Origin: an uncultured Oscillospiraceae bacterium
GTDB lineage: Bacteria > Bacillota > Clostridia > Oscillospirales > Acutalibacteraceae
Assembly (NCBI GenBank): GCA_910588935.1
Contig: CAJUSM010000011.1
Span: 9,680 to 52,960, forward strand
DNA length: 43,281 bases
Direction of reading: 5' to 3'
Position 1 is the stretch's first letter; each line of letters opens with the position of its first letter. Of the stretch, positions 16,440 through 24,923 are shown in pieces. The position numbers and the translations under genes were made by a program. Under the pieces are notes generated by a model that did not search any database, was not told the origin of the DNA, and was given only the letters and a program-made list of their open reading frames with translations.

Positions 16440-16468
16440 ATTTTATCACTTTTTTTCCATTTTGTAAA
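16440..16468 (-). promoter_or_regulatory. Sigma-A promoter of the small peptide-metG-tatD operon
   Basis: On the minus strand TTTACA (16463-16468), a 17-base spacer and TAAAAT (16440-16445). It lies about 40 bases upstream of the 34-residue gene and directly after the DUF4317 terminator. Confidence 0.75.
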
Positions 16469-16482
16469 CCAGCTTGGGGGGC

Positions 16483-16502
16483 AAAAAAAGCGGTTTGGCC
16501 GC
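16483..16502 (-). terminator. Terminator of the DUF4317 gene
   Basis: On the minus strand GCGG-CCAAA-CCGC is followed by seven T (16483-16489). The stem is short, but the position directly after the stop codon at 16509 and the U-run support it. Confidence 0.65.
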
Positions 16503-16508
16503 CTAGAA

Positions 16509-17669
16509 TCATTCTGGCTGGAGAGCTTCCTCCCCTTCTTCCTGGTCAAAGCGGACATTGACGCCGTTTACCTCTACACCTCCATCTACCCGGACCAAAA
16601 TATACTTGCGGCCCTCTATCATCCTAGTTTCCACCAGATCGCTGCACTCTGGGTCCACCTTAATGGTAACGCTTGGGGTGCGTACCATGAATTCCTTGGT
16701 ATCCACCAGGTTTCTGGGATTAACCGCCCCGCCGCCAAAGGCCTGGTCATATTGTTCCTCAAAAGCAGCGGCTTTTTCCTCCCCCACGCCACAGGATTCC
16801 AGCACTTGGCGGATGGCGCCTTTGGAAATGGCCAGGGGCTCCGAGCGTTTGCTGGCCTTATGCTCTTCCACCATGCTGCCCAAGGCGCCGTGAAGCTCCT
16901 GAATCACATGGTAATTGCAGTCCTCCTCCAGGGCTTCAGCCAGTATCTCCCGGAAGGTCTCCTGCTGCAGGTCTGCCGGCATAGGGGGCTCCACCTGGAA
17001 CAGGCCCTGCACAAACTCCCCATGGTTCTCTGCCGTGTTTTTCGTGTAGTATAGGGCGTTGTAAATATTGGCACTGCGGTCATCAAAGGCAGGAAACAGG
17101 AAACCAACCTCTGGTGGGGAAAGCAGCCAGTCTGCAGAACGGCTGCATATTACGCTGCCCGGCACATCATAGCGCAGGGCGGGCTTGGTCTCTTTTACCG
17201 GGCAGATACCGCATAGGATATAGGAATACACCTCGCAGGAACCGTCCGGGTTTGGCGCGCCGTCCTTGGCCCGGTAGGGCACATCGTAGGCATCATGAGC
17301 CAGCAAGATAAGGAAAGGCCCCTCCATCTGGATGCTCTCAATTACTCGCTGATAGAACGCCTGCACAATGCCCTCATCCTTCAGCTTGCTGTCCCGCAGG
17401 GACATAAGCAGCCGGTGCTCGTCGCTGTCCACCACTTGTTGGGTTTCAAACACAATATCATTCAGCTGTTTGCCCAGAGTGCCGGAGAGGGTCCGCTTCA
17501 GCACAGCCAGAATGCTCTCCACCTCTTCTTCAGACGCTGTGGCCAAAGACTGGGTGAATTGGGCTACAATTTCCCCCTGGGTATTCACATAGCAGCCATG
17601 CACCAGGTTTATGTTGCTCCGCTGGGGCTGAAAGCGGCGGCGGATTTCAGCAATTTCCTTTTCGTTCAT
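16509..17669 (-). CDS. DUF4317 family protein
   Basis: A 386-residue cytoplasmic protein of the DUF4317 family, found widely in Clostridia and without known function. It begins MNEKEIAEIRRRFQPQRSNI, the characteristic family N-terminus, and has no signal peptide or membrane segment. ATG 17669 follows AAAGGGGATCATT; the frame extends to 17738 without a start signal and would run over the promoter. It has its own sigma-A promoter and terminator, so it appears monocistronic. Confidence 0.88.
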   Translation of the reverse strand: MNEKEIAEIRRRFQPQRSNINLVHGCYVNTQGEIVAQFTQSLATASEEEVESILAVLKRTLSGTLGKQLNDIVFETQQVVDSDEHRLLMSLRDSKLKDEGIVQAFYQRVIESIQMEGPFLILLAHDAYDVPYRAKDGAPNPDGSCEVYSYILCGICPVKETKPALRYDVPGSVICSRSADWLLSPPEVGFLFPAFDDRSANIYNALYYTKNTAENHGEFVQGLFQVEPPMPADLQQETFREILAEALEEDCNYHVIQELHGALGSMVEEHKASKRSEPLAISKGAIRQVLESCGVGEEKAAAFEEQYDQAFGGGAVNPRNLVDTKEFMVRTPSVTIKVDPECSDLVETRMIEGRKYILVRVDGGVEVNGVNVRFDQEEGEEALQPE

Positions 17670-17709
17670 AATGATCCCCTTTCTGGAATAAATAAAACAT
17701 ATGCTCCCT

Positions 17710-17738
17710 ATTTTAGCGCAAAGCAAGGCAAAATGCAA
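17710..17738 (-). promoter_or_regulatory. Sigma-A promoter of the DUF4317 gene
   Basis: On the minus strand TTGCAT (17733-17738), 17-base spacer, TAAAAT (17710-17715), about 40 bases before the start codon. Confidence 0.75.
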
Positions 17739-17877
17739 GCAGCTGCCATAGACCAGAAGCCCCTGGCCCTTTCCCCCATGCGAAGCAGGGCTTTCCCTTA
17801 AGCCACCTCTTTGCCCTGATATCCTCTTGCTTTTTTACTTTCCCCACTTATTTTCCCTACTCCTTCCCATGTATTGG

Positions 17878-17906
17878 TTGACACTGCAAACTTTTTCCAG
17901 TATAAT
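17878..17906 (+). promoter_or_regulatory. Consensus sigma-A promoter of the FIST-MCP operon
   Basis: TTGACA (17878-17883), exactly 17 bases, TATAAT (17901-17906): a full consensus match. The start codon follows 39 bases later, after a GAGAGGGTGA ribosome binding site. Such a strong core promoter suggests high basal expression unless repressed. Confidence 0.92.
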
Positions 17907-17945
17907 TTATCAGGAGTGAAAATATCGTGAGAGGGTGAAGCCAGC

Positions 17946-19001
17946 ATGAAACAGTTTTTTGGTATGAGCCAAACGGGGAACCTAGACGAGGCGCTCCGGG
18001 GCCTGCATACCCCTCAGTTTATCATGCTATTGTCAAACAACGGTCAATTCGAGAAGCATGTACAGGCCCTGGAGCAGCGCTTTCCCGGCGTGCCCAGTAT
18101 TGGGTGTATTGGCATGAGCTACCAAAATAGGATTGTAGAAAATGGCGTAGGGATTGTTGCCTTTTATGACGGCGTAAACGCCGCCGCCAATGTTTTAGAG
18201 CATGTTTCCACTATGCCCGTTAAGTACATACAGCGCTTAGAAACAGACATGAAAAAAGTGGGCGGCTCTGGTGAAGATGTTGTGTGCATTGATTTTTGCG
18301 CCGGCAACGACGCCTGTGTGCTGAGCACTGTAAATACCGCCCTGCGCAAACGGAGCATCCCCCTGGTTGGCGGTACAGGCGACCAAGGCAAGGTCTCTGC
18401 CAATGGCCGGGTTTATGAGGACGCGGTGGCTTATGGGCTGGTGCGCAACCAAGGGGGCCGGGTAAAAACATATAAGGAAAATATCTACCACCAAATGGGC
18501 AATTACCGCTTTATCGCCTCTCATACAGACCGTGCCAACTATGTGCTGGGCGCCCTAAACGGAAAACCAGCCAAGCAGGTTTATAAGGACATCCTCCATG
18601 TAACCGACGAGGAGATCCTAACCCGCACCTTCCAAAACCCCTTTGGAAAACTGAATGGGGACGACACCTGTATTATCTCCATTAAAGAAGTGCGGGGCGA
18701 CGCTTTGGCCTGTTTCCGCCAAGTAAATGATTCGGACGTGTTGAATTTGCTGGAGTTGGGTGATTATAGGGCAATTGTACAGGATACAATTGCCCAAATA
18801 TCCCAGGATTTCCCCCACCGGTCGGCAATTTTTTCTGTAAACTGCCTTTTCCGGTATAAGCTGTTCTCTGAACATGGCTACATGCAGGAATACCTAACCC
18901 AAATGGCCGCTTTGGGCAACCATACGGGCTTTGTGGGCTATGGCGAGCACTATAACAACCGCTTTGTAAACCAGTCTATGACCTGTGTGGTCTTTGAGTA
19001 A
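17946..19001 (+). CDS. FIST-domain sensory protein
   Basis: A 351-residue cytoplasmic protein with FIST N- and C-terminal domains over its whole length. FIST domains are predicted small-ligand sensors, thought to bind amino-acid-like molecules, and are found in signal transduction proteins. Landmarks are FPGVPSIGCIGMSYQN near residues 34-49, IPLVGGTGDQGK near 138-149, and the C-terminal VNCLFRYKLFSEHG and FVGYGEHY. It carries no output domain of its own. The next gene, 14 bases downstream, encodes an MCP without a sensor domain, so the pair may act as a split receptor (inference). Confidence 0.85.
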   Translation: MKQFFGMSQTGNLDEALRGLHTPQFIMLLSNNGQFEKHVQALEQRFPGVPSIGCIGMSYQNRIVENGVGIVAFYDGVNAAANVLEHVSTMPVKYIQRLETDMKKVGGSGEDVVCIDFCAGNDACVLSTVNTALRKRSIPLVGGTGDQGKVSANGRVYEDAVAYGLVRNQGGRVKTYKENIYHQMGNYRFIASHTDRANYVLGALNGKPAKQVYKDILHVTDEEILTRTFQNPFGKLNGDDTCIISIKEVRGDALACFRQVNDSDVLNLLELGDYRAIVQDTIAQISQDFPHRSAIFSVNCLFRYKLFSEHGYMQEYLTQMAALGNHTGFVGYGEHYNNRFVNQSMTCVVFE

Positions 19002-19015
19002 GGAGAGAAATAGCG

Positions 19016-19954
19016 ATGGGACTATTTAGGAAAAAAGAGCAGGCCCCCCAAGGAGAACAAGACTTTTATCCTGTACGGCATGTGGCAGACAGCCTAAAGG
19101 AATACCAGCAGGAGCTGGTGAAAAAAGAAGTGGACTCCCTGCAGGAGCTTAGCCAGGTAGGCAGCACATTTTCCGGCGTACTCCGGGAGGCAGAGCTGTT
19201 TCAGACCAAGCTGCAGGATCTGGGGATGTCCTTTTCCAATATCAGCCAGGCAGCAGACCAGTTTAGCGAAGTGCGGGAGAACATTGCCCAAAGCGTGACG
19301 GCCGCCCAAGAAGAGATGGAAGGCCTGGGAAGGACCTCTGTGGCTGTACAGGCCTCTTACGAAGCGATGACCGAAACCTTTTCTCAGCTGGAATCTGCCA
19401 TAAAAGAGATTCGCCAGTGCATGGAAAAAATTGTGTCTATTGCAGACCAGACAAACATTCTGGCCCTAAACGCCTCCATTGAGGCAGCCCGGGTGGGAGC
19501 AGCCGGACGGGGCTTTTCTGTGGTTGCTGTTCAGGTAAAGGACCTGGCAAAGGAGATTAAGGCTTTGGCCGGCGAGGTAGATGGAGGTGTTTGCGATGTG
19601 GTAAACCGGGCCAATGACCTTAGCACCAGCATTTCTGCCTCTCAGCAAACACTAGGCCAGGTTACCAATATTGTGGAGGAGACAAGCAAAGGCTTTCAGG
19701 ATATTACCGCTGCCGCAGAAGGCGCAGTAACTGTACAAACAGAGATTTCCGAAGTGATTGAGGCCTCACAAAGCGAGCTGCAGATTATTTGCCAGTTCTT
19801 TAACCAGATTAAGGAGTTGAACCAAGAGGTGGTCAAGCATATTGACTATGCCAGCCGCTTGGGCACCACCAAGAGCGCCATGTTTGAGGACATGGACAAT
19901 ATGATCTCTCAGTTTCCCCCCCTTGTGGAGGATATGAAAAAAAGGAATCTCTAA
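19016..19954 (+). CDS. Soluble methyl-accepting chemotaxis protein
   Basis: A 312-residue MCP signalling protein without membrane segments, HAMP domain or recognisable ligand domain. Residues about 1-90 form predicted helix. The hairpin tip ADQTNILALNASIEAARVG (near 142-160) is the canonical CheA/CheW-binding region. After the tip the sequence departs from consensus: VVAVQVKDLAKEIK replaces the usual VVADEVR. It is co-transcribed with the FIST gene upstream (ribosome binding site AAGGAG) and followed by a terminator. It could report FIST ligand state to a CheA encoded elsewhere; none is in this window. Confidence 0.85.
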   Translation: MGLFRKKEQAPQGEQDFYPVRHVADSLKEYQQELVKKEVDSLQELSQVGSTFSGVLREAELFQTKLQDLGMSFSNISQAADQFSEVRENIAQSVTAAQEEMEGLGRTSVAVQASYEAMTETFSQLESAIKEIRQCMEKIVSIADQTNILALNASIEAARVGAAGRGFSVVAVQVKDLAKEIKALAGEVDGGVCDVVNRANDLSTSISASQQTLGQVTNIVEETSKGFQDITAAAEGAVTVQTEISEVIEASQSELQIICQFFNQIKELNQEVVKHIDYASRLGTTKSAMFEDMDNMISQFPPLVEDMKKRNL

Positions 19955-19990
19955 AGCTGGCGGCAAAATGCGGTCTAGCCGAAAAATGCA

Positions 19991-20032
19991 AAAAGGAGCC
20001 CGGCAGATATAAGCCTGCCGGGCTCCTTTTGC
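19991..20032 (+). terminator. Bidirectional terminator between the MCP and receiver genes
   Basis: AAAAGGAGCCCGGCAG (19991-20006) pairs perfectly with CTGCCGGGCTCCTTTT (20015-20030). A-run on one side and T-run on the other allow it to stop both convergent transcripts. Confidence 0.92.
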
Positions 20033-20049
20033 GTATGTATGGCCCTCTT

Positions 20050-20415
20050 CTATTTCATTGCCTTTTCCAGTGTGCCGATCAGGTCTTCCCCAGTAATCGG
20101 CTTGCTTAAAAAGGCCTTTGCCCCCAGAGAGACCGCCTCGTTCATACTGTCCTCATCTGTCATAGAGGTAAGCATCACAATTTTTGCCTCCGGATGTTCC
20201 TCCAGGATAATCTGGGCGGTTTCCAAACCATCTATGCCGGGCATAATAATGTCCATGGTTGTCACATCCGGAAGCACCTCCCCGTAGCGGGCAATGGCCT
20301 CCTCACCGTTTTCACAATAGGCTGCCACCTCAAACTCTGATCCCTCCAGGAGCTTTTGAATCTGAAGCTCCATTACTCGCGAATCGTCTATGACCATTAC
20401 ACGTTTTTTGCCCAT
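20050..20415 (-). CDS. CheY-like single-domain response regulator
   Basis: A 121-residue receiver domain with no output domain. The acidic pocket D10-D11, phosphoacceptor D55 (VTTMDIIMPGIDG), switch residue T83 (VMLTSM) and lysine K105 (LSKPITGED) are all present, so it should be phosphorylated. ATG 20415 is chosen; AAAGGAGG lies about 13 bases upstream, slightly far, and a TTG 33 bases earlier would overlap that site. It follows the FapA-like gene in the same transcript. Its partner kinase is not in this window. Confidence 0.9.
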   Translation of the reverse strand: MGKKRVMVIDDSRVMELQIQKLLEGSEFEVAAYCENGEEAIARYGEVLPDVTTMDIIMPGIDGLETAQIILEEHPEAKIVMLTSMTDEDSMNEAVSLGAKAFLSKPITGEDLIGTLEKAMK

Positions 20416-20456
20416 AGATATTCTAATTCCTCCTTTCACTTTTTTCAAAAATCATA

Positions 20457-22205
20457 TTACATCATCACAATTTCTCCGTTGATGATGGTTGCCACACACT
20501 GCCTGGTTTCGTGCCGCAAGCGGACAATTTCGTTTTCATGACTAATCTCGGTACCCGCGTAGGCAATGCTGCACTCCAGCCGGCCCATATCCATTTCGTA
20601 AGGGTTCACCTTCATTTCATCCAGCTCGCTCTGCAGGTGCTTTAGCTTCATTTCTACCACAGAAAGCCTGGCCCGGGCTTTTTTTAGCAAGCTGGCCCTT
20701 GCCGTGCTCTCTGGCTGGCATTCCAGCTTCTCCATTTCCATCTCGATTTCTTTCATTTCTCTGCGCAGAAGCTCTCGCTCAAAATAAGACCAAGGATTGC
20801 CCCCTAAAATAATCGAGGTTCTGCACTCAGAGAGCGCGCCAATGGTTTTGGCCGCTACTTTTTTTGCTGCCCAGATCTTGCCTCCCATAATAGTTCCCCG
20901 GCCCGAAATTACCTGAACCTCCTGGTCACAGTAAATTCTGCCGTTCATAATACAGTCTGTCTGCAGATTTTCTCGAACATGGATAATGGCGTTTTCAATA
21001 TATTTGGAAAAAACACTTCGGTGGCACCGAATTACCGCGGTGCCGTCGCCTAAAATACCCTTAACAACCACTAGGTCGCCGCCGGCCTCTACAATGCTGC
21101 CGGCCTCCAGCACGCCATCCACATGCACGTTGCCCATAGCCCGCACAGTAAAGCCGCTGAGCACGTCGCCCTTTATGTTTACATCGCCCAAAAAATTGAT
21201 ATCGCCGGTAGAAAAGTCCACATCCTCTGCAATATCCAGCACTGGCTTTACCTGAAAGCTTCGGCCTGTAAACTCTACATGGCCGGCAATGGTGGCCACT
21301 AGGGAAACGCCGTCCTCGGTAATCTCTGTATTTCTCCCCTTGGGCAGGGGCACTTCTTTTCCGCCTTTGGCAGGGATTTCCTGGTCCAGCACTGTGCGGC
21401 CCGGCTCACCCTCGGTAGCCCGGATAAGCCGGCAAATCTCCTCTCCCTCTTTTACGTTGTGGATTAGGTTAAGGGCAGTATAGTCCACCTGGTTATACTC
21501 ATCTACCTCCAGCATTCGCTCTACCACCCGAGGAAAATGCTCTACTATATTGCCGTTTTGGCCGTCGAAAGCCGGCTTGCCCTTGGCAACCAAGTGCAGG
21601 GTAAAATACTTTCTGTCCTCCCTGGACAGCCGGTCAACAGTCCATGATTCCACGCCAAAAGTAATGTCTTCCTGAGCCATGGCAGTGTAAAGCCCGTCCC
21701 TGGTCAGCTCTTCCCCGCCTCGTACCGGAGGGAGAACCAGCACCCAAGCATAGAGCTTATCGGCAGAAAGGAAAAAGCAGGGAAGGGCGTCTAAGGGAGG
21801 CGGCCCTTCTTCTGTTTCCTCTTCAGATTTTTTCTTTTGGTTCTTCTTGCCAGCCCTTTTGCCGTTTACCTCCTTTAGCCTGGTATTACAGACACTGGTA
21901 ACAAAATTTTTCAGCCGCTGGTTTTCCCGCTTTACTACCTCTGCAGGGAGCACTCCCTCCTCATCCAAGCAAAGCCGGGGAGACGGCAGATAGCCAGATT
22001 CTTTCCGCCGCAGGTCGTGGAGGAGATGAATGGGGTGCTCAGGAGCTAACTCCAACACATCGGCGCCGGCAAACCTCGTATGCTCTGCCGCAGGCGCAGA
22101 GGTGCTTTCAGGCACATGGCTCTGGTCCTGGGAAGGCTGAGCTTCGGCTTCTTCTTTTGCCTTGGAGCGAAACAGGAAAGCAGCAACTTTCTCTCTAATT
22201 GACAT
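20457..22205 (-). CDS. FapA-like protein (DUF342 polymerising domain)
   Basis: A 582-residue protein of the FapA/DUF342 family, proteins with a right-handed beta-helix related to bactofilin-like scaffolds. The N-terminal 130 residues are variable and end in a very basic patch (KRAGKKNQKKKSEEE). A FapA N-domain follows to about residue 305, then the beta-helix at about 310-480 with repeated glycine-turn sequences (TGDINFLGDVNIKGDV, AMGNVHVDGVLEAGS). A coiled coil covers about 490-545 and a short C-terminal domain ends the protein. The CheY-like gene follows after about 40 bases. A cytoskeletal or signalling scaffold role is possible but unproven. Confidence 0.87.
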   Translation of the reverse strand: MSIREKVAAFLFRSKAKEEAEAQPSQDQSHVPESTSAPAAEHTRFAGADVLELAPEHPIHLLHDLRRKESGYLPSPRLCLDEEGVLPAEVVKRENQRLKNFVTSVCNTRLKEVNGKRAGKKNQKKKSEEETEEGPPPLDALPCFFLSADKLYAWVLVLPPVRGGEELTRDGLYTAMAQEDITFGVESWTVDRLSREDRKYFTLHLVAKGKPAFDGQNGNIVEHFPRVVERMLEVDEYNQVDYTALNLIHNVKEGEEICRLIRATEGEPGRTVLDQEIPAKGGKEVPLPKGRNTEITEDGVSLVATIAGHVEFTGRSFQVKPVLDIAEDVDFSTGDINFLGDVNIKGDVLSGFTVRAMGNVHVDGVLEAGSIVEAGGDLVVVKGILGDGTAVIRCHRSVFSKYIENAIIHVRENLQTDCIMNGRIYCDQEVQVISGRGTIMGGKIWAAKKVAAKTIGALSECRTSIILGGNPWSYFERELLRREMKEIEMEMEKLECQPESTARASLLKKARARLSVVEMKLKHLQSELDEMKVNPYEMDMGRLECSIAYAGTEISHENEIVRLRHETRQCVATIINGEIVMM

Positions 22206-22563
22206 TTTTCACGCCGCCTTTCCATAAAATTTTTGATTGTTTTCATTCCTTGGGCTTGTTTTTGCAGCACTAGGGAATGAGGTCTTTACACCTATAAAGA
22301 TCGCCTTGCGAGGCAGATCTACCAGAGATTCTGCATGCGAACGCAAACCTTACTTAGAGCATGTTTGAAAAAACAAAAACGATGTCTTATTGCCCAGAAG
22401 CGGCCATCTTCCGCGTTTAAAATCGTTGTAATACGCAAAGTATCACTTGCGTTTTTTCCTTGAAGCTGACCACTTATACTCAAAAAAGCCGGCATTTCCT
22501 CTTTTTTAAACAAGCCCTAGTCAAAAAATCCGCATTCCCTCACTTTTCAAACAAACCTTTTTT
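22206..22563 (-). other. Long leader of the FapA-CheY operon, filled with repeat elements
   Basis: Between the promoter at 22564-22592 and the start codon at 22205 lie about 350 bases with no credible gene. They hold a 168-bp CTAG-ended repeat (22353-22520), isolated arms of the same repeat family (GGGCTTGTTT near 22252, TTTTCAAACAAA near 22540) and a hairpin-forming stretch near 22305-22325. Insertion of repeats between promoter and gene is the simplest explanation. Confidence 0.6.
22353..22520 (-). repeat. CTAG-ended MITE-like repeat, long copy
   Basis: Read on the minus strand it starts CTAGGGCTTGTTTAAAAA and ends TTTTTTCAAACATGCTCTAAG-like, so the ends are imperfectly inverted. An internal segment with GTGGTCAGCTTCAAGG is shared with the truncated copy at 38595-38661, where about 60 aligned bases are largely identical. 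It carries no transposase gene, consistent with a non-autonomous element. Confidence 0.7.
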
Positions 22564-22592
22564 ATTATACCAGAGGAGCAGAGGTTTTACAA
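22564..22592 (-). promoter_or_regulatory. Sigma-A promoter of the FapA-CheY operon
   Basis: On the minus strand TTGTAA (22587-22592), 17-base spacer, TATAAT (22564-22569). It is the only good promoter between the upstream MCP terminator and the FapA start. Confidence 0.7.
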
Positions 22593-22627
22593 GGGAAAAT
22601 TCTTGTATAGAAGCAAGCACTCCAAAG

Positions 22628-22654
22628 GAAAAGGCCCCGCCATAGGCAGGGCCC
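22628..22654 (-). terminator. Terminator of the transmembrane MCP gene
   Basis: On the minus strand GGCCCTGCC-TAT-GGCGGGGCC (one mismatch) followed by TTTTCC, 14 bases after the MCP stop codon at 22668. Confidence 0.75.
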
Positions 22655-22667
22655 AAATTTAAAGCGC

Positions 22668-24695
22668 TTACTGAATACGGAACTGACGGATTAGACTATT
22701 CAGCGTCCGTGCCTGGCCGGACAGTTCTTTGGATACTGTGGCGCTTTCCTCCGCGGCAGCAGAATTGGCCTGCACTACATTGGAAATCTCTTTAATTCCA
22801 TTCTCTACCTGAATCATCATTTCCGACTGCTCCTTGCTGGCAATGGCAATTTCATCCATAAGGGTTTTAATAGCCTGAACGCAGCTGTGGATATCCTGCA
22901 TGGCAGAAACTGCCAAATCTGTGGATTCTGTTCCTGTTTTCACGTCGTTAATAGAGCGGTTGATCAGGCTGCTGGTATCCTGGGCTGCCTCTGCAGATTT
23001 TGCTGCCAAGCTTCGAACCTCATCTGCCACAACAGAAAAGCCCTTTCCGGCAGCACCAGCCCGCACAGCCTCTACCGAGGCGTTTAGCGCCAGAATATTG
23101 GTCTGGAAAGCAATATCTTCAATGGTCTTGGTAATGGTGATAATCTGGGCAGAGGAGCTGTCTATATTTTTGGTAGCGGCCATTAGCTGCTCCATTTTGG
23201 TATCCGCCTCTGCCGCATAGCCTGTAGCCTGGTCTACCAGCTGGCTGGCGCTGCCGCAGCGGACAGCGCTGGTTTTAATCTGGGAGGAAATGGTGGTGAC
23301 ATTGGATATTAGGCCCTCTATAGAGGCTGCCTGCTCCACAGTGCCCTGAGAAAGGGCCTGGGCGCCAGAGGAAACCTGGTCTGCGCTGGTATCTACCTGG
23401 CTGGCCACTTGGGAAATGTCCTGGATAACCTTCATCAAATTGGCGTGGATAGACTGCAGGCTATGGGAAAGAAGCTGGAAATCCCCAATATAGTAGTGAG
23501 CGTTACGGGCTACATCTACCGTAAGATTGCCGTCTGCCATCTCTCCTAAAATCCGCCCCACATCTTCAATGGTTTCTCGCAGGCAGCCGCAGACCCGGTG
23601 GGTGGTTTCGGCAATCAAGCCAATTTCATCCTTCCGTCCATAAAAGCTTTCCAGCTCCTGGTCGGCAGAGAGGTTTAAGTCTCCTAAGCTGCTGATTGCC
23701 CGCTCTACTGCCATTAGCTCTCTCCCTTCACGGTACAGAACGAGGAGAGTGATAAGAATAATGGCAACCGCCACCGCCGCGCATAGAAAGCCAACAATAA
23801 TATGTACAGTGGTCACCGCGCTGTAAACCTTTGCGGCATTTTCCCGAACCATAAAGACCCATCCCCGGTCTTTTAAATATTTATATACCACCAGCTGCTC
23901 TGTTCCACTCTCATCATGGTAAGAATATGTTCCGGCTTGGGCGCTTTGGTCCGCCCCGATGCGCTGGAGAATTTCTTGATAGCCAGGGTCTGTGGTTTCT
24001 GTATTCAAAAGGGCATCATCCTCATGGTACAGATACACACCGGTATCTGCATTTAGGAATATATACTCGCTGTCTGGCATTCCTTTAATGTCTAGGTCGA
24101 GCAGGGCATCCGTCAGGTGGCTGGCGTAAACACCGGCCCCCACGTAGCCAATGCACTGATTCCCCTCAAAAATTGGGTAATATATGGAGAGAATCATGCT
24201 GCCAGTCCCGGGAGATTTCATAATACCCAAATTGGTCAGCTGCTTTTGGGCAAGAATGGTGCTTTGGAACCCCTCTAAAGAATCCCCGGAACGGGTGGTT
24301 ATACCAATGGCATCCGGAGAGGTGTGGGTTAGCACATGGGTGCCCGGGGTAGCAATATACAGGCCTTCAAATACGCCTTTTACAGCAGCAAAATCTTCTG
24401 TGTACTGCTGGGCCTTTGCCAGCAGCTCTGGGTTCTCGGGATCCAAAAGCAGGGCCCGAACTTCACCACCCAGCGCAAATGCCGCAACATACTCCTCTGC
24501 AGAGCTTACATAATCATTAATAATTGTGGCTCTGGCCTCCACCGCGTCTGCCAACTGGTTGGTAATATTACTGCTGACCATGGAAGATACGTTGGTAGAA
24601 ACTACAATCCAGAGCAGCAGCAGCCCAGCTAAAGTAATGGCGGTGGTAATAATGCCAATACGGGTGGCAAGCTTTTTGTTGACAAAGAAGTTCAT
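22668..24695 (-). CDS. Transmembrane methyl-accepting chemotaxis protein with a dCache-like sensor
   Basis: A 675-residue chemoreceptor. The first membrane helix is at about residues 13-33, followed by an extracellular sensor of about 255 residues with a Cache-type layout (YIATPGTHVLTHTSPDAIG, YYPIFEGNQCIGYVGAGVY). The second helix is at about 295-320, then a HAMP-like region and a signalling domain whose tip is FQTNILALNASVEAVRAG. The C-terminal SLIRQFRIQ is the usual end for Clostridia receptors. GGAGG precedes the ATG. It probably senses a small molecule such as an amino or organic acid; the ligand is not predictable here. Confidence 0.92.
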   Translation of the reverse strand: MNFFVNKKLATRIGIITTAITLAGLLLLWIVVSTNVSSMVSSNITNQLADAVEARATIINDYVSSAEEYVAAFALGGEVRALLLDPENPELLAKAQQYTEDFAAVKGVFEGLYIATPGTHVLTHTSPDAIGITTRSGDSLEGFQSTILAQKQLTNLGIMKSPGTGSMILSIYYPIFEGNQCIGYVGAGVYASHLTDALLDLDIKGMPDSEYIFLNADTGVYLYHEDDALLNTETTDPGYQEILQRIGADQSAQAGTYSYHDESGTEQLVVYKYLKDRGWVFMVRENAAKVYSAVTTVHIIVGFLCAAVAVAIILITLLVLYREGRELMAVERAISSLGDLNLSADQELESFYGRKDEIGLIAETTHRVCGCLRETIEDVGRILGEMADGNLTVDVARNAHYYIGDFQLLSHSLQSIHANLMKVIQDISQVASQVDTSADQVSSGAQALSQGTVEQAASIEGLISNVTTISSQIKTSAVRCGSASQLVDQATGYAAEADTKMEQLMAATKNIDSSSAQIITITKTIEDIAFQTNILALNASVEAVRAGAAGKGFSVVADEVRSLAAKSAEAAQDTSSLINRSINDVKTGTESTDLAVSAMQDIHSCVQAIKTLMDEIAIASKEQSEMMIQVENGIKEISNVVQANSAAAEESATVSKELSGQARTLNSLIRQFRIQ

Positions 24696-24788
24696 AATTT
24701 TTCCTCCACAGATATAGCATTTTGTCTAGGCAGTCAGACCGGAAACCTAAAGCGCTCCGCTTTCCAAAGAGGCCAGCGGAGTTGTAAT

Positions 24789-24797
24789 ATTATAACA
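24789..24797 (-). promoter_or_regulatory. Extended -10 promoter of the transmembrane MCP gene
   Basis: On the minus strand TGTTATAAT, a consensus -10 with the extended TGn element. The -35 is weak. The leader between it and the ATG contains two mutually exclusive short stems (CTCCGC/GCGGAG and AAAGCG/CGCTTT). Confidence 0.55.
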
Positions 24798-24923
24798 TAT
24801 TTTCCCTAATATATCCAGACACATAGCTGCCTATAAACTATGAAAAAAGAGGCGGCCCTAATGAACTGCACCCCATTTGTTAGACAGTATGGTATACTGA
24901 AAAGCAAGTGAGGTGATTTCTCA

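Noticed and set aside
14262..17738. Several plus-strand frames of 80-260 codons in the metG to DUF4317 interval
   Set aside because: All are shadows of minus-strand genes with clear motifs.
22319..22513. 64-residue minus-strand frame inside the long repeat copy
   Set aside because: It lies wholly within the repeat, has no ribosome binding site and varies with the repeat; treated as non-coding.
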